Shown here: piece by piece, positions 29,092 to 41,393 of the stretch
Layout of the letters: each line of letters begins with the position of its first letter
Numbering within the stretch: the stretch's first letter is position 1
DNA from: Paulinella micropora
Taxonomy: Eukaryota; Cercozoa; Imbricatea; Euglyphida; Paulinellidae
Length of the DNA stretch: 64,000 nucleotides
Assembly (NCBI GenBank): GCA_019918135.1
Contig: WBZZ01001831.1
Coordinates: forward strand, 154,001-218,000
Direction: 5' to 3'
The notes under the pieces: model-generated
What the model saw: only the letters and a program-made list of their open reading frames with translations
Databases searched by the model: none
What the model was told of the DNA's origin: nothing
Position numbers and translations under genes: made by a program

Positions 29092-29922
29092 ATGAGTTCA
29101 GCGGAGACAAGGGGCGCGGGGGGCATGCTCTCCGAGCTGATAAGTGCTCTGCCGCCAGAATTGCTGGAGCTCATTGCCGACTGCTCACCCGCGTCCGCTG
29201 CTAGGCTGGGCTCGACCTGCCGTGGTCTGTCGGCCAAGCTCGCCCACTTACCCAGGCTGGCGCAGCAGAGGTACCTGAGCAAGTGGCATCAGGACCTCAG
29301 TGGAGCGATCGAAGAACTGGTGTTCGGGGACACCCGGGCCACGGCATCGGCATCCCCTACCACCGTGGCTTGGCTGGGCAGTCACAGCTACGCGCTCCCC
29401 TGCCTGAGCCTGCGCGCTAGGTGCCAAGACAGCTACGAAGACTTCTTGACAACTAGCCTGGAGCTCACGTTTTGTCAACCTGTTGAGACGCAAAAGGCGG
29501 AACTAAGCTTAACACTGTTCTGTACTGACGCCGCTGGCGGGTGTGCACACTGCGGCGACTACGACGAGGAATGGGGACTGAGCCTCTTCCTGCACATCTG
29601 TCCGCCCGAACTGAGCCGCAGTGCTATTGAAGCCGCGGTTCGAGAGATCGTTTGCGTGGACGTCCAGAACAAGCTGTTGGATCTGTACCTGAGCGGAGCC
29701 ACCATGGTGGAGCTGCGCACGCTGGCGGTCCACGAGCGTTCCAGGCTGCGGCGGAGAAGGCCCGGCGAAAAACCTTTTTGGCGCCTGTGCCCCATGTGTG
29801 CGCTCCCCCTTCCCTCTCCCGCTCTCCGTTCTCAGATGATAGGCAAGCACAGATCGTGCTTTTCCCTTCCCTGCCTCTTGCCTCTCCCTCTCCTAGTTCC
29901 AACCTACCGGCTCCGGGGCTAG
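29092..29922 (+). CDS. F-box protein, unit 2, with fused junction tail
   Basis: As unit 1: 276 aa, F-box at about residues 14-55, native end MCAL followed by the 38-residue junction tail ending TYRLRG. Confidence 0.75.
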   Translation: MSSAETRGAGGMLSELISALPPELLELIADCSPASAARLGSTCRGLSAKLAHLPRLAQQRYLSKWHQDLSGAIEELVFGDTRATASASPTTVAWLGSHSYALPCLSLRARCQDSYEDFLTTSLELTFCQPVETQKAELSLTLFCTDAAGGCAHCGDYDEEWGLSLFLHICPPELSRSAIEAAVREIVCVDVQNKLLDLYLSGATMVELRTLAVHERSRLRRRRPGEKPFWRLCPMCALPLPSPALRSQMIGKHRSCFSLPCLLPLPLLVPTYRLRG

Positions 29923-32900
29923 CCAAGTAGCTAACTAGTACACGGACAGAGAAGGAGGCGTCTCCCTCCCCCTCTCTTGCGTTAATGGTGCTGCGGCAGG
30001 TGCGACAGTAGGGCGGGGGCTGCTGCTCTCCCCCCTTGCCCTTCTCCGCCCCCTCCCCTTGCTCGTCTGTTTCTTTGGTTGTCAGACAATTTTTTTTTCT
30101 CTTTTCATATTTTTCATATTTTTCTGACCTTGCGCAAGGTGGCCGAGTCATGGCACGGACAGGACGCCGTCGGGGTTGTGAGGCCCCCTGCCCCCATAGC
30201 ACAATGACCACCGCGCCATCCATCCGCCGCAGGGTCGTGCTCGAGCACGGTGAGCAAACAAGGGACGAGAGGAGGGGGGGGGATAGCAGGGGGACAAGGG
30301 GGAACAGAGGGACGAGAGAGGGGACGGGGATGGAGAGCACACCCCGCCCCTCCCTGTACACGTTCTCAGTGCCAAGATTAAAATTTTTTCTTTTAGTAAT
30401 TTCTTTTCGCGTGATTCTTCTTGTACACCGGCGAAGCGCGCCCCTACCCTCCCCTTCCCTCTAGCTCCCGATCCTCAGACGAGGGACTAGACAATTCATA
30501 CTCTCCCCCCCCCCCCTTCCCTCCTTTCATATTTTTCTGACATTGCGCACGGTGGCCGAGCTATGACACGGACAAGAAGCCGTCGGGGTAAGCGAGGGGC
30601 TCTTGTCCTCCTGGCACACATGACCACGGGGGCAGTACCATTCGCCGCAGGTCGTGCTGGAGCACGGTGCTCTGCTCTTAGTTTTCAGTGCCCGAGTGTA
30701 CGACCGTCGAACTGTAATTTAGCGTACATTACGTTTTCTTGGCGCGGCCCCTGCCCTGTCCCTCTCCCGCTCCCTGTTCTCAGTGCCAATATTAAAACTT
30801 TGTCAGGGATTTCTTTTTAATTTTTTTTGTACACCGGCGAAGCGCGCCCCTGCCTCTTCCCTCTGCAAGATCTGCGAAAATATCTGCGGGAATATGAAAA
30901 GTGGAAAAGAATTTTTTTTTGGAACGCGTTTGCACGCGCTCTGAGGAGGGACGAGGAGAGGGGAAAGATAGCAGTGGACAGGGGGAACAGAGGGACGAGA
31001 GGGAGCACACCCCGCCCCCTTCTTCCCCCCTTCCTCTTCCTCCCTCCCTCCCCCTTTCTTTTTCCCCTCCCCGTCTGTTCCCTTTGTTGTCGGGCAATAA
31101 TTTTTTTTTTCCTCTTTTCATATTTTCCCGACCCTGCGCACGGTGGCCGAGCCATGACACGGACAGGACGCCGTCGTGGGTAGTGAGGCCCTTGTCCTCC
31201 TGGCACATTGACCACCGCCCATCCATTCATTCGCCGCAGGGTCGTGCTGGGGCACGGTGCTCCGCTCCTAGTTTTCAGTGCTCCAAGTGTACGACCGTCG
31301 AGCTTTAATTCAGCGTATTCTTTTTCGTACTCTCTTGGCGCGCGAGCAGAGCACAGGCGGCGCCGGCCAGGGTTCTAACATAGGCTACCACAGCGACATG
31401 ACGTGGACCAGACGCTGCTGTGGCAGCCTGAGGGTGCCGTTGACAATCTCAAGCTGCCGCATGGTTCTCAGTGCTAAGATTAAAACTTTGTCAGAGATTT
31501 TTTTTTTGCGCTGATTTTTGTACATTTCTTAGAGCGCCCCTGCCCTCCCTCTCCCGCTCCCGCTCTCTGCTCAGACTGGGGACTAGACAATTCGTGCTCT
31601 CCCCCTCCCTTCCCTCTGCCTCTTCTTCTCTCCCCTCTACTCCCTCCCCCCTTCTTCCCCTCGTCTGTTTTTTTTGTTGTCGGGCAACAAAAATTCTTCT
31701 TTTCCTCTTTTCATATTTCCGCAGGTCTTGCGCACGGTGGCCGAGCTATGGCGCGGACAGGACACAGTCGAGCTTTAATTCAGCGTAAATTACATTTTCT
31801 TGGCGCGCCCCTGCTCCTCCTTCCCTGTCTCTCCCCTCTGCAAGGATATGCGGAAATATCTGAGGGAATATGAAAATTGGAAAGCAACAATTTTTTTTTG
31901 GAACGCGTTTGCACGCGCTCTGAGGAGGGACGAGGGGAGGGGGGGGGGGGAGGAATAAGCAGAGGACAAAGGTGAGAGGGGCGACGAAGGTGAGAGGGGC
32001 GACGAAAGTGAGAGGGGCGACAAGAGTGAGAGGGGCGACAAGAGTGAGAGGGGCGACGAGAGTGAGAAGGAGGGGGAGGACGTCTTCCTCACGGCGGCCC
32101 AGCCGAGCGTCTGTGTGGGATTTTCTTTTTGCGCAAGTAGATCTTGGCGCCAAATTGGCGCTTACGGCTGTTTCCCCGTGAAAGCTAAGACGTACTGCCT
32201 TTTTCAACCGTATCACGTCCAAAATTTGACCATAGCGCGCCCCGCGGGAGAGTACAAAAAAAAGATAATTTACGCTGAATTAAAAGCTCGACAAAGTTGT
32301 ATTACACTTGGCACTGAATACTACTAATTTATTTACACGCAAAGGTTTGGGAAACTTACTCGAAAGTCTACAAGGGGGCTTGCTGGTACGTGCACGGGCT
32401 CAGGTCTACAGGTTAGACTCAAATTAAAAAGCTTTCCCTGCTCCTTGAGCCCCCTGGGCTCAGGGGACGGGAGGCACAAAACAAATTTAAAGGAGAGAAA
32501 GGAGATGGAGAGGGAGGCAGGGGCACCAAGAAATTACAAGGTTTTTTTTACTAAAGCTCGACAAAAATGGGAAGGGGGGAGGGGGGGGTGACCGGCATTG
32601 GGGGCTTAGTTGAGGCGTTTCATGCATTTTTCTTTTAGCTTCTGCGCTCTTCCCCTCCCCCTTTGCCCTTCCCCTGTTCTTTGAGCCCCCCGGGCTCAGG
32701 GGGCTCAAGGAGAGGGAAGAGGGAAAAAAAGGGGGGGGGCGCCCCCCCCCCCCCCCGGGCTGTGTCTCGACCACAACTCCGTTTAAGTCATACGACGAGT
32801 GACTTCTCCAATGAGGCGGCGCACTCTCTGAGACAGAAAAAAGACGTTTTTGCGGAAGGAAAGAAAGCGCGCTGTCTGTCTGTCGTACTCGTGCTTTAGC

Positions 32901-33608
32901 GATAATGCCTTGTCGAGCTTTAATTCAGCGTAAATTCGTACATTCTTAGCGCCCCCTCCCCCCTCCCCTCCTCTGAGCCCAGGGGTCTCAAGGTGCAGGG
33001 GAGGGGAAGGGTGAATGGCGCAGAAGCTGCAACAAAATAAATACATGCAACGCCTCCACTAATCCCTTCGCCCCATGCTAGGCGTCCCCCCCCCCCCTCC
33101 CTCTGCAAGATCCGCGGAAATATCTGCGGGAATGTGAAAAGTGGAAAAGAATTTTTTGTCGGAACGTGTTTGCACGCGCAAACAGCACGGCGCTGACTGC
33201 CAACCCTAACTTCCGGGACCTGCCAATTATATACGTTTGTTTCAACCCGCACTGGCTCGAGGTGGACGGCCTGTACGAGGCCGGGCCGGACACCGGCGAT
33301 GGCAATTCGGAAGTGGCATTAGCTTTGCGCGCTAAGAAATGTACAAAAAGTTAATAAGAAAAAATCCATGACAAAGTTTTAATCTTGGCACTGAGAACTA
33401 AGACAGCTAGAAAGAGCCAGGAAAGGAACAAAATTTTAAAGGCACACGGGCAGGTCCAGCCGGCGCCGCTGCTCGTATGACTGCAGCGGCTGGTAGGCTT
33501 GTACGGCGTTTCAAAAAAAGAAAAAAAAAGCTCAGAAACGGAGTTGGGTCAAAAAGGGAGGTAGATGTTTTCATCGGGAAGCAAACCTCATTTGTAGGCC
33601 AGACCGCC

Positions 33609-34703
33609 TTATAGCTGCAGGTACTTGCTAACCTCCTCGGCGGCGTCACGGTCCGGCAGGATCCGGTTCAGCTCGCTCCGCACTCGCGCGGGTCTCCGGG
33701 AGCTCCAGGCAGCCGCGAGCGCCAAACACAGCAGCACGCACAGGTGAGCTTCGACGAACGCCCGTTTCCAGCCTCGTTTGTCGGGCCAGACGAAAACGCA
33801 GACAGTCAGCGTCACCAGCACCAGGCAGGCCAGCGGAGTCAGCGCCACGCGCGCCAGCCGGGGCCGCACCTCGTCGTACCAGACCTTGCGGGCGCACCAG
33901 CCCGCCAGGGGCAGTGTGTACGTTAGCAGCCAGGTCACGCGGCCCTCCTCGTCCCAGAACGCCAGCGCAAGCGACGCCAAGCACGCAAACCAGCACATTG
34001 CGTAGGTCCAGGTAAAGCCCAGCGGCGCGGGCGGTGGTGGTATTGCGTGGACAACGTCGTACGCCGCCTCGGCGCGCCTGGCCTCGAGCCACCTGCCTGC
34101 TTGCCAACGCATGGCACAGCCAACAAATATGTGGTAGAGCGTGAGCGCCGACGCAGAGAGGGGCACCCAGGCATCCCGCAACTCGCGGCGGGGCCGTGTG
34201 GCCCACAGCCAGCCGGTCGCGGTGGCCAGCGCGCACGAGTGCAGCAGGAGCTGCTGCGGGCGTGTGCCTTGGGGTAGGGACGGGTCAAGTGCGTACAGGG
34301 AGGGCCAGTACAGCCCGGCGCCCTGGGCCAAGAGCAAGGACGCCGGGGGCAGCCAGCTGCGCGCGGCCTCACCGTGCAGCCCCAGCACGAGACCCCAAGC
34401 CAGTGCAAGCGCGCCCAGGATTAACAAACAGAACTCCAGCCAGTAGGACAGCTTCTGCCCGTAGTCGAGGAGGGGCGTCGGCAGTAGGAACAAATGCACC
34501 CAAGAGAACCAAAGAGTCAAGGGCTCGGTTAGGCCTAAGCTGCGTTTAAATTTCTGCCAGTCGCCTCGGCCGCCTTGCAAGAAGCCTACTAAGACGACCA
34601 GTTCATAAAACAGCGCAAAGTAGCCTAGGTACGCCAGGCACCCGACAACAAAGGCTATGAATTCCCGTGTGTCAGTCCAATTACAGCCACGCCTGGCGAG
34701 CAT
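33609..34703 (-). CDS. Multi-pass membrane protein, unit 3
   Basis: 364 residues from ATG 34703, intact and the same as unit 1. The frame is open upstream through the CT-repeat border into repeat DNA. Confidence 0.75.
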   Translation of the reverse strand: MLARRGCNWTDTREFIAFVVGCLAYLGYFALFYELVVLVGFLQGGRGDWQKFKRSLGLTEPLTLWFSWVHLFLLPTPLLDYGQKLSYWLEFCLLILGALALAWGLVLGLHGEAARSWLPPASLLLAQGAGLYWPSLYALDPSLPQGTRPQQLLLHSCALATATGWLWATRPRRELRDAWVPLSASALTLYHIFVGCAMRWQAGRWLEARRAEAAYDVVHAIPPPPAPLGFTWTYAMCWFACLASLALAFWDEEGRVTWLLTYTLPLAGWCARKVWYDEVRPRLARVALTPLACLVLVTLTVCVFVWPDKRGWKRAFVEAHLCVLLCLALAAAWSSRRPARVRSELNRILPDRDAAEEVSKYLQL

Positions 34704-37401
34704 TGCCTGGGCCAATTCGTAAAATGGGCCGATCAGCCTTGTGCAACCTGCGAGAGAGAGAGAGAGAGGAGGGGGATAGCGGGGGACAAGGGAAACAGAG
34801 GGACGAGAGGAAGGACGAGGGGAAGCACACCCCGCCCCCTTCTTCCCCCCCCCCTTCTTCTTCCTCCCTCGTTGCCCCTTCCCCCCCCCCCCCCCCCCGT
34901 CTGTTTCCTTTGTTGTCGGGCAAAACAAAGTTTTCTTTTCCTCTTTTCATATTCCCGCGGATCTTGCGCACGGTGGCCGAGCCATGGCACGGACAGGACG
35001 CCGTCGGGATTGTGAGGCCCTTGCCCACCTGTTACATTGACCACCGCCCGTCCATCCGCCGCAGAGCTGCGCTGGAGCACAGTGCGCAAGATGTAAAAAA
35101 AATAGGAAAAATATGAAAAGTGGAAAAAAAAATTTTTTTTGGGATGCGTTTGCACGCGCAAACAAGGGACGAGGGGAGGGAGGGGGAGGAGAAAGAGGAA
35201 GGGGGAAGAAGGGGAAGGGGAGTGATTCCCCCGCCCCCCTCCCTTCCCTCTGTTCCCGTCGTCCCCCCCCCCCCTTTCATTCCCCCCCGTTTGTTTCTTT
35301 GGTTGTCGGGCAAAGAAAATTTTTTTTTCTCTCTTTTCATATTTTTCATATTTTTCCGACCTTGCGCACGGTGGCCGAGCCATGGCACAGACAGGACGCC
35401 GTCGGGATTGTGAGGCCCTTGTCCACCTGCTACATTGACCACCGCCCGTCCATCCGCCGCAGAGCTGCGCTGGAGCACAGTGTGCAAGATGTAAAAAACT
35501 AACATTCTGTACTTTTTTTCTTTAGTAAAAGTCGGCGGGGCCGGGCCGTGTCAATATGGACAAGTGGGAAGTAATCTCTATTGGAAAATGCGTACAAAAA
35601 TAGATACGGCAAAAAAAAGAAATCGCCGACAGCAAGAAAGGTTGTAGAGAGAGAGATGCCAAGATTAAAGCTTTGTCAAAAAAATTTTTATTAATTTTTT
35701 TTTGTAAATTCTTAGCGCCCCCCCTGCCCTTTCTCTTTCCCTCTCCTAGGTCTCAGTGCCAAGTGTAAGACAGTCGAGCTTCAATTCAGCGTATTCTTTT
35801 TCGCACTTTCTTGGCGCGCCCTCCCCCTTCCATCTCCTCCACTCCCCCCTGAGCCCGGGCGGCTCAAAGAGCAGAGAGCAGAACTGAAACAAAACTAAGA
35901 AGATGCCTACTGAGCCCATGCCGGAGCGCCCCCCCCCCTCCAGTTGTCGGGTCCCGTTTGCAAGGGGGGGGGGGGTTGCCTCCCCCCTTTGGCGCTCCCC
36001 CCCCCCCCTCTCTATGCCAAAATCCTTTCTGCCACCCTCCCCTCTTCTCTCCCCTGAGCCCAGGGGGCTCAAGGAGCAGGGACAGTGGGAACAGAGGGAC
36101 GAGAGAGGGGACGGGGATGGAGAGCACACCCCGCCCCTCCCTGTACACGTTCTCAGTGCCAAGATTAAAATTTGTTCTTTTAGTAATTTCTTTTCGTGTG
36201 ATTCTTCTTGTACACCGGCGAAGCGCGCCCCTACCCTCCCCTTCCCTCTAGCTCCCGATCCTCAGACAAGGGACTAGACAATTCATACTCTCCCCCCCCC
36301 CCCTTCCCTCCTTTCATATTTTTCTGACATTGCGCACGGTGACCGAGCTATGGCACGGACAGGAAGCCGTCGGGGTAAGTGAAGGGGCTCTTGTCCCCCT
36401 GGCACATTGACCACCGCCCATCCATTCGCCGCTGGTCGCGCTGGAGCACGGTGCTCTGCTCCTAGTTTTCAGTGCCAGAGCGTAAGACCGTCGAGCTTTA
36501 ATTCAGCGTAAATTACGTTTTCCTGGCGCGGCTTCTGCCCTTTCCCTCTCCCACTCCCTATTCTCAGTGCTAAGATTGAAATCTTGTCAGTAAAACTTTA
36601 TTAAACTTTTGTAAATTTTTAGCGCGCCCCTGCCCTCCCTCTCCCGCTCCCGCTCTCTGCTCAGACTGGGGACTAGACAATTCGTGCTCTCCCCCTCCCT
36701 TCCCTCTGCCTCTTCTTCTCTCCCCTCTACTCCCTCCCCCCTTCTTCCTTCTTCTCTCCCCTCTACTCCCTCCCCCCTTCTTCCCCTCGTCTGTTTTTTT
36801 TGTTGTCGGGCAAAAAAAATTCTTCTTTTCCTCTTTTCATATTTCCGCAGGTCTTGCGCACGGTGGCCGAGCTATGGCACGGACAGGACACCGTCGAGCT
36901 TTAATTCAGCGTAAATTACATTTTCTTGGCGCGCCCCTGCTCCTCCTTCCCTGCCTCTCCCCTCTGCAAGGATATGAGGAAATATCTGCGGGAATATGAA
37001 AAGTGGAAAGCAACAATTTTTTTTGGAAAACGCGTTTGCACGCGCAAACAAGGGACGAGGGGAGGGGGGGAGGAATAAGCAGAGGACAAAGGTCAGAGGG
37101 GCGACGAAAGTGAGAGGGGCGACGAGAGTGAGAGGGAGGGCTACAACAGGTCTTCCTCACGGCGGCCCAGCCGAGCGTCTGTGGGGGACTTTCTTTTTGC
37201 GCAAGTAGATTTTGGCGCCAAATTGGCGCTTACGGCTGTTTCCCCGGGAAAGCTAAGACGTACTGCCTTTTTCAACTGTATCACGCACCCTACCTCCGGA
37301 CGGCACAATCTGGCGCCAAATGAACGGCCGTTCCAGAGGCTAGCAGAGAAACCGGACGTTTTCCCGCGGGGAGAAACGGTACGCCTTTTACTCGCACGGA
37401 A

Positions 37402-38046
37402 ATGTTTTTCGGCTCTCTCACCTTCCCTAGAGGCAGGGAGGTGCAGAGCAAAGGGGAGCGGGGCGACGAAGGTGACAGGGGCGACGAAAGTGAGAGGGGC
37501 GACGAAGGTGAGAGGGGCGACGAGAGTGAGAGGGAGGGCTACAACAGGTCTTCCTCACGGCGGCCCAGCCGAGCGTCTGTGGGGGATTTTCTTTTTGCGC
37601 AAGTAGATTTTGGCGCCAAAGTGGCGCTTACGGCTGTTTCCCCGGGAAGGCTTAGACGTACTGCCTTTTTCAACCGTATCACGCACCCTATCTCCGGACG
37701 GCACAATTTGGCGCCAAATTTAGCAGGGGCCGTTCCGGAGGCTAGCAGAGAAATCGGACGTTTTCCCGCGGGGGAGAAACCCGCGGGCCTTTTACTCACA
37801 CGAAAATGTTTTTCGGCCCTCTCACCTTCCCTAGAGGCAGGGAGGTGCAGAGCAAAGGGGAGCGGGGCGACAAAGGTGAGAGGGGCGACAAAGGTGGGAG
37901 GGGCGACAAAGGTGAGAGGGGCGACGAAGGTGAGAGGGGCGACGAAAGTGAGAGGGGCGACGAGAGTGAGAGGGAGGGCTACAACAGGTCTTCCTCACGG
38001 CGGCCCAGCCGAGCGTCTGTGGGGGATTTTCTTTTTGCGCAAGTAG
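37402..38046 (+). CDS. Collagen-like short-repeat ORF, unit 3 (first)
   Basis: Same reading as 14437-15081 (214 residues), including the GERGDEGDRGDESERGDE stretch. Confidence 0.3.
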   Translation: MFFGSLTFPRGREVQSKGERGDEGDRGDESERGDEGERGDESEREGYNRSSSRRPSRASVGDFLFAQVDFGAKVALTAVSPGRLRRTAFFNRITHPISGRHNLAPNLAGAVPEASREIGRFPAGEKPAGLLLTRKCFSALSPSLEAGRCRAKGSGATKVRGATKVGGATKVRGATKVRGATKVRGATRVRGRATTGLPHGGPAERLWGIFFLRK

Positions 38047-38135
38047 ATTTTGGCGCCAAATTGGCGCTTACGGCTGTTTCCCCGGGAAAGCTAAGATGTA
38101 CTGCCTTTTTCAGCCGTATCACGTCCAAAATTTGA
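37806..38135 (+). CDS. Collagen-like short-repeat ORF, unit 3 (second)
   Basis: Same reading as 14841-15170 (109 residues). Confidence 0.35.
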   Translation: MFFGPLTFPRGREVQSKGERGDKGERGDKGGRGDKGERGDEGERGDESERGDESEREGYNRSSSRRPSRASVGDFLFAQVDFGAKLALTAVSPGKLRCTAFFSRITSKI

Positions 38136-38857
38136 CCATATCGCGCCCCGCGGGAGAGTACAAAAGAAAGATAATTTACGCTGAATTAAAAGCTCGACAA
38201 AGTATTACACTTGGCACTGAATACTAATAATTTATTTACGCGCAAAGGTTTGGGAAACTTACTCGAAAGTCTACAAGGGGGCTTGCTGGTACGTGCACGA
38301 GCTCAAGTCTACAGGTTAGACTCAAATTAAAAAGCTTTCCCTGCTCCTTGAGCCCCCTGGGCTCAGGGGACGGGAGGCACAACACAAATTTAGGGAGAGA
38401 GACAAGAGGGGAAGAGAAGAGGGGGGTGGACGCCCCCCCCCCCTTCCCTCCCTCTCCACCGTTCCCCCCCCCCGGCCTCTTCCTTTTTCCCGGGAAATAC
38501 GCACATACTCACATTTGGCGACAAATTTCACGCGAGAAAAAAAGAGAAAGAAAAAAATCCTGCAGGGATCCGCGGAAATCTAGGAAGAGAGAGGGGAAGA
38601 GGAAGGGGGAGAGAGAGGGAAGGGGGAGACGGAGGGGAAGACGGAAGGGGGAGGGGAGGGGGAGGGGAAGGGGGCACCCCCCCCCCCCCCCTGCGGGCTC
38701 CGAAAAAGAATGTTTGTTTATTTTTGTTCTCCCTCTAAACCCACAAATTTAACCTGTTCACTTTGTGACCAGCTACAGGCATGGCACTGCCCTTGGCTTT
38801 ATGGGTCCTGCCTCGACGACAAACTCCGCCTAAGCCATCCGACGAGCGACTTCTCCA

Positions 38858-40383
38858 ATGAGACGGCTTACTCCGTGGGGCCAGAAAGAAAGGCTCCCCG
38901 AGCCTCCCCTAGATGCTGCGCCAGCGGGCGGGCCCCGAGAGGAGAAATCCCAAGAGAGGAAGTTCAAGCCCGCACAGCCTCCTCCAGAGCCTTCGTTAGC
39001 TTATGCGCCGTTCTGGACTGAGTCCGGGGGCAAGGCCCCCCGAGCCCCCCTTTCAGCCCGCGCCAGCGGGCTGGTACGAGCCGACAACCGCACAAGGTCT
39101 GCAGGAGACCTCCTGGCAGTCGCGACTTGCACTGCTGCCCGCAACTCAGGTCAACGCGCGACGTAACGCGGCCAAAGCAGACGACACCCAGAACAAGGTG
39201 CCCAAGAAGAAGTTTAGTCTGAACAAGAAGGCGAGCAAGACGCCCCCCCTCAAGACACTCACGTGCAGGATCTACCCAAAGACCAAGAACAAAGAGGTTA
39301 GGCGAGCTTGGGTGCGTAAGGCGTGGCTGTTATTTCGAGCAGTTCCCGGGGGCATGCCCCCCGCGCCCCCCCTTAAAGCCCAGCGTGCTTCCCTCCAGCC
39401 CGCGCCGGGGGAGCAAGCCCCCCCGCGCCCCCCCCCCCCCTTATGCCTTTCCAGCCCGCGCAAGCGGGGTGGGCAAAGAAGAGCCGAGATGGGCGGTAGA
39501 ATGCGCTGCTTGGGCGACTTTGATCTAGATACTCTGCGCCTGCGGTTTGTGAAAGAAGGTAGCAAATTCGTGCGAGCCAGGCCGTGGCTTCTCAGCATGC
39601 CCTACGACATCCGCGAAGTGGCCATCCGGGACCTGCAAGCGACGAGGGCCTCCGCCATCTCAAATCTTAGCCAGAAGGGCAAGTTCCTCTACTGGAAAAG
39701 AGTCAACTTCCGCAAGTGGGAGGAGCGCAGGTCTACGATCGCGATCTCGCACACCGTCTGGGGGCGCCAGCGGGGCTTCTTTGCAGGTTTTCTGGGACCC
39801 GGGGGCAAGCCCCCCGCGCCCCCCTTGCTACCCTTTCAGCCCGCGGCAGCGGGCTGGACTCCAGGCGTGTAGTGAGCATTGATCCGGGTGTCAGGAGCTT
39901 TCTGACCATGTACCACGCGGACTCGGGTGCGATAACCGAATGGGGCCGCGGGTCCATTGCACGCGTGTACCGATTGCAGAAACACATAGACAAGCTGCTG
40001 AGCAAGGTCGAGCTACTGGCTAAGGACAGCAGCAAGAAGCGGAACCGCTGGCGCCTACGGCGCGCTATTACTCGAGTGCGCGACAAGATCTACAACAGGG
40101 TCCAGGACGTGCACAAGAAAGCCGCCAGATGCGGGGGGCGCCGCCCCCCGTGACCCCCCCTGCAGCCCGCGCCGGGGGCATGCCCCCCGCGCCCCCCCTT
40201 TTCTCCATTCCAGCCCGCGCTAGCGGGGTGGCACAGGCGTGTACGCAATGTGGGGCGCTATGGAGAGACATCAAAGCTGCCAAGACGTACAGCTGCCAGT
40301 GGTGCGCCCTACAGCACGGACGCGACATGAACGCCAGTCGCAACATCCTCTTGAGACTGCTACAGCCCGCTGGCGCGGGCTGA
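38858..40383 (+). pseudogene. tnpB: TnpB-type transposase gene, unit 3
   Basis: Same gene as unit 1. Shorter G runs in several hairpin elements keep the first part open in one frame from 39003 to 39872 (leader, site 1, N-terminus, site 2, middle domain), so hairpin sequence is read as PGGMPPAPPLKAQR and PGEQAPPRPPPPL within the protein. The RuvC and zinc-ribbon parts are in later frames. The RuvC-II segment is absent as in the other copies. Confidence 0.7.
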
Positions 40384-40595
40384 AGGGGGGCTCGGGGGCT
40401 TTGCCCCCCGCTCTGAGAAGGGAGGGGGATGTGCCGCGTGCTGCCCTTTCTCCCTTCCAGCTGCCTGCCGGTCTCTGGAGGGGTTTTCACTTCTCTAAGA
40501 TTTCAATCCAATCCGTCGCTTGTCTTGGAGCAGAAATCTTTTTTTCTTTGGTTCTGCACAAACATGAGTTCAGCGGAGACAAGGGGCGCGGGGGC

Positions 40596-41393
40596 ATGCT
40601 CTCCGAGCTGATAAGTGCTCTGCCGCCAGAATTGCTGGAGCTCATTGCCGACTGCTCACCCGCGTCCGCTGCTAGGCTGGGCTCGACCTGCCGTGGTCTG
40701 TCGGCCAAGCTCGCCCACTTACCCAGGCTGGCGCAGCAGAGGTACCTGAGCAAGTGGCATCAGGACCTCAGTGGAGCGATCGAAGAACTGGTGTTCGGGG
40801 ACACCCGGGCCACGGCATCGGCATCCCCTACCACCGTGGCTTGGCTGGGCAGTCACAGCTACGCGCTCCCCTGCCTGAGCCTGCGCGCTAGGTGCCAAGA
40901 CAGCTACGAAGACTTCTTGACAACTAGCCTGGAGCTCACGTTTTGTCAACCTGTTGAGACGCAAAAGGCGGAACTAAGCTTAACACTGTTCTGTACTGAC
41001 GCCGCTGGCGGGTGTGCACACTGCGGCGACTACGACGAGGAATGGGGACTGAGCCTCTTCCTGCACATCTGTCCGCCCGAACTGAGCCGCAGTGCTATTG
41101 AAGCCGCGGTTCGAGAGATCGTTTGCGTGGACGTCCAGAACAAGCTGTTGGATCTGTACCTGAGCGGAGCCACCATGGTGGAGCTGCGCACGCTGGCGGT
41201 CCACGAGCGTTCCAGGCTGCGGCGGAGAAGGCCCGGCGAAAAACCTTTTTGGCGCCTGTGCCCCATGTGTGCGCTCCCCCTTCCCTCTCCCGCTCTCCGT
41301 TCTCAGATGATAGGCAAGCACAGATCGTGCTTTTCCCTTCCCTGCCTCTTGCCTCTCCCTCTCCTAGTTCCAACCTACCGGCTCCGGGGCTAG
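40596..41393 (+). CDS. F-box protein, unit 3, shorter N-terminus
   Basis: One G fewer in a G run just before the F-box takes the usual start (ATG 40564) out of frame. The F-box ORF can begin at ATG 40596 (MLSELISALPPELLELIADC), losing 11 residues but keeping the whole F-box, and ends with the 38-residue junction tail (265 aa). The frame is also open upstream to 40239, fused to TnpB-derived sequence. Confidence 0.65.
   Translation: MLSELISALPPELLELIADCSPASAARLGSTCRGLSAKLAHLPRLAQQRYLSKWHQDLSGAIEELVFGDTRATASASPTTVAWLGSHSYALPCLSLRARCQDSYEDFLTTSLELTFCQPVETQKAELSLTLFCTDAAGGCAHCGDYDEEWGLSLFLHICPPELSRSAIEAAVREIVCVDVQNKLLDLYLSGATMVELRTLAVHERSRLRRRRPGEKPFWRLCPMCALPLPSPALRSQMIGKHRSCFSLPCLLPLPLLVPTYRLRG

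Larger units (their letters stand above)
18316..29801. repeat. Tandem array unit 2 (11,486 bp)
   Basis: Direct repeat of unit 1. Differences seen are mainly lengths of C, G, A or T runs, with a few single-base changes (for example T at 22114 where units 1 and 4 have C). Contents at fixed offsets: orphan fragments (21686, 21950-22040), membrane gene (22132), module J (24020), G/H array (25608), TnpB (27383), F-box (29092). Confidence 0.9.
29802..41272. repeat. Tandem array unit 3 (11,471 bp)
   Basis: Direct repeat of units 1 and 2 with the same gene order: orphan fragment (33166), membrane gene (33609), module J (35497), G/H array (37090), TnpB (38858), F-box (40564). It shares T at 33591 with unit 2 but G at 38566 with unit 4. 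Confidence 0.9.
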
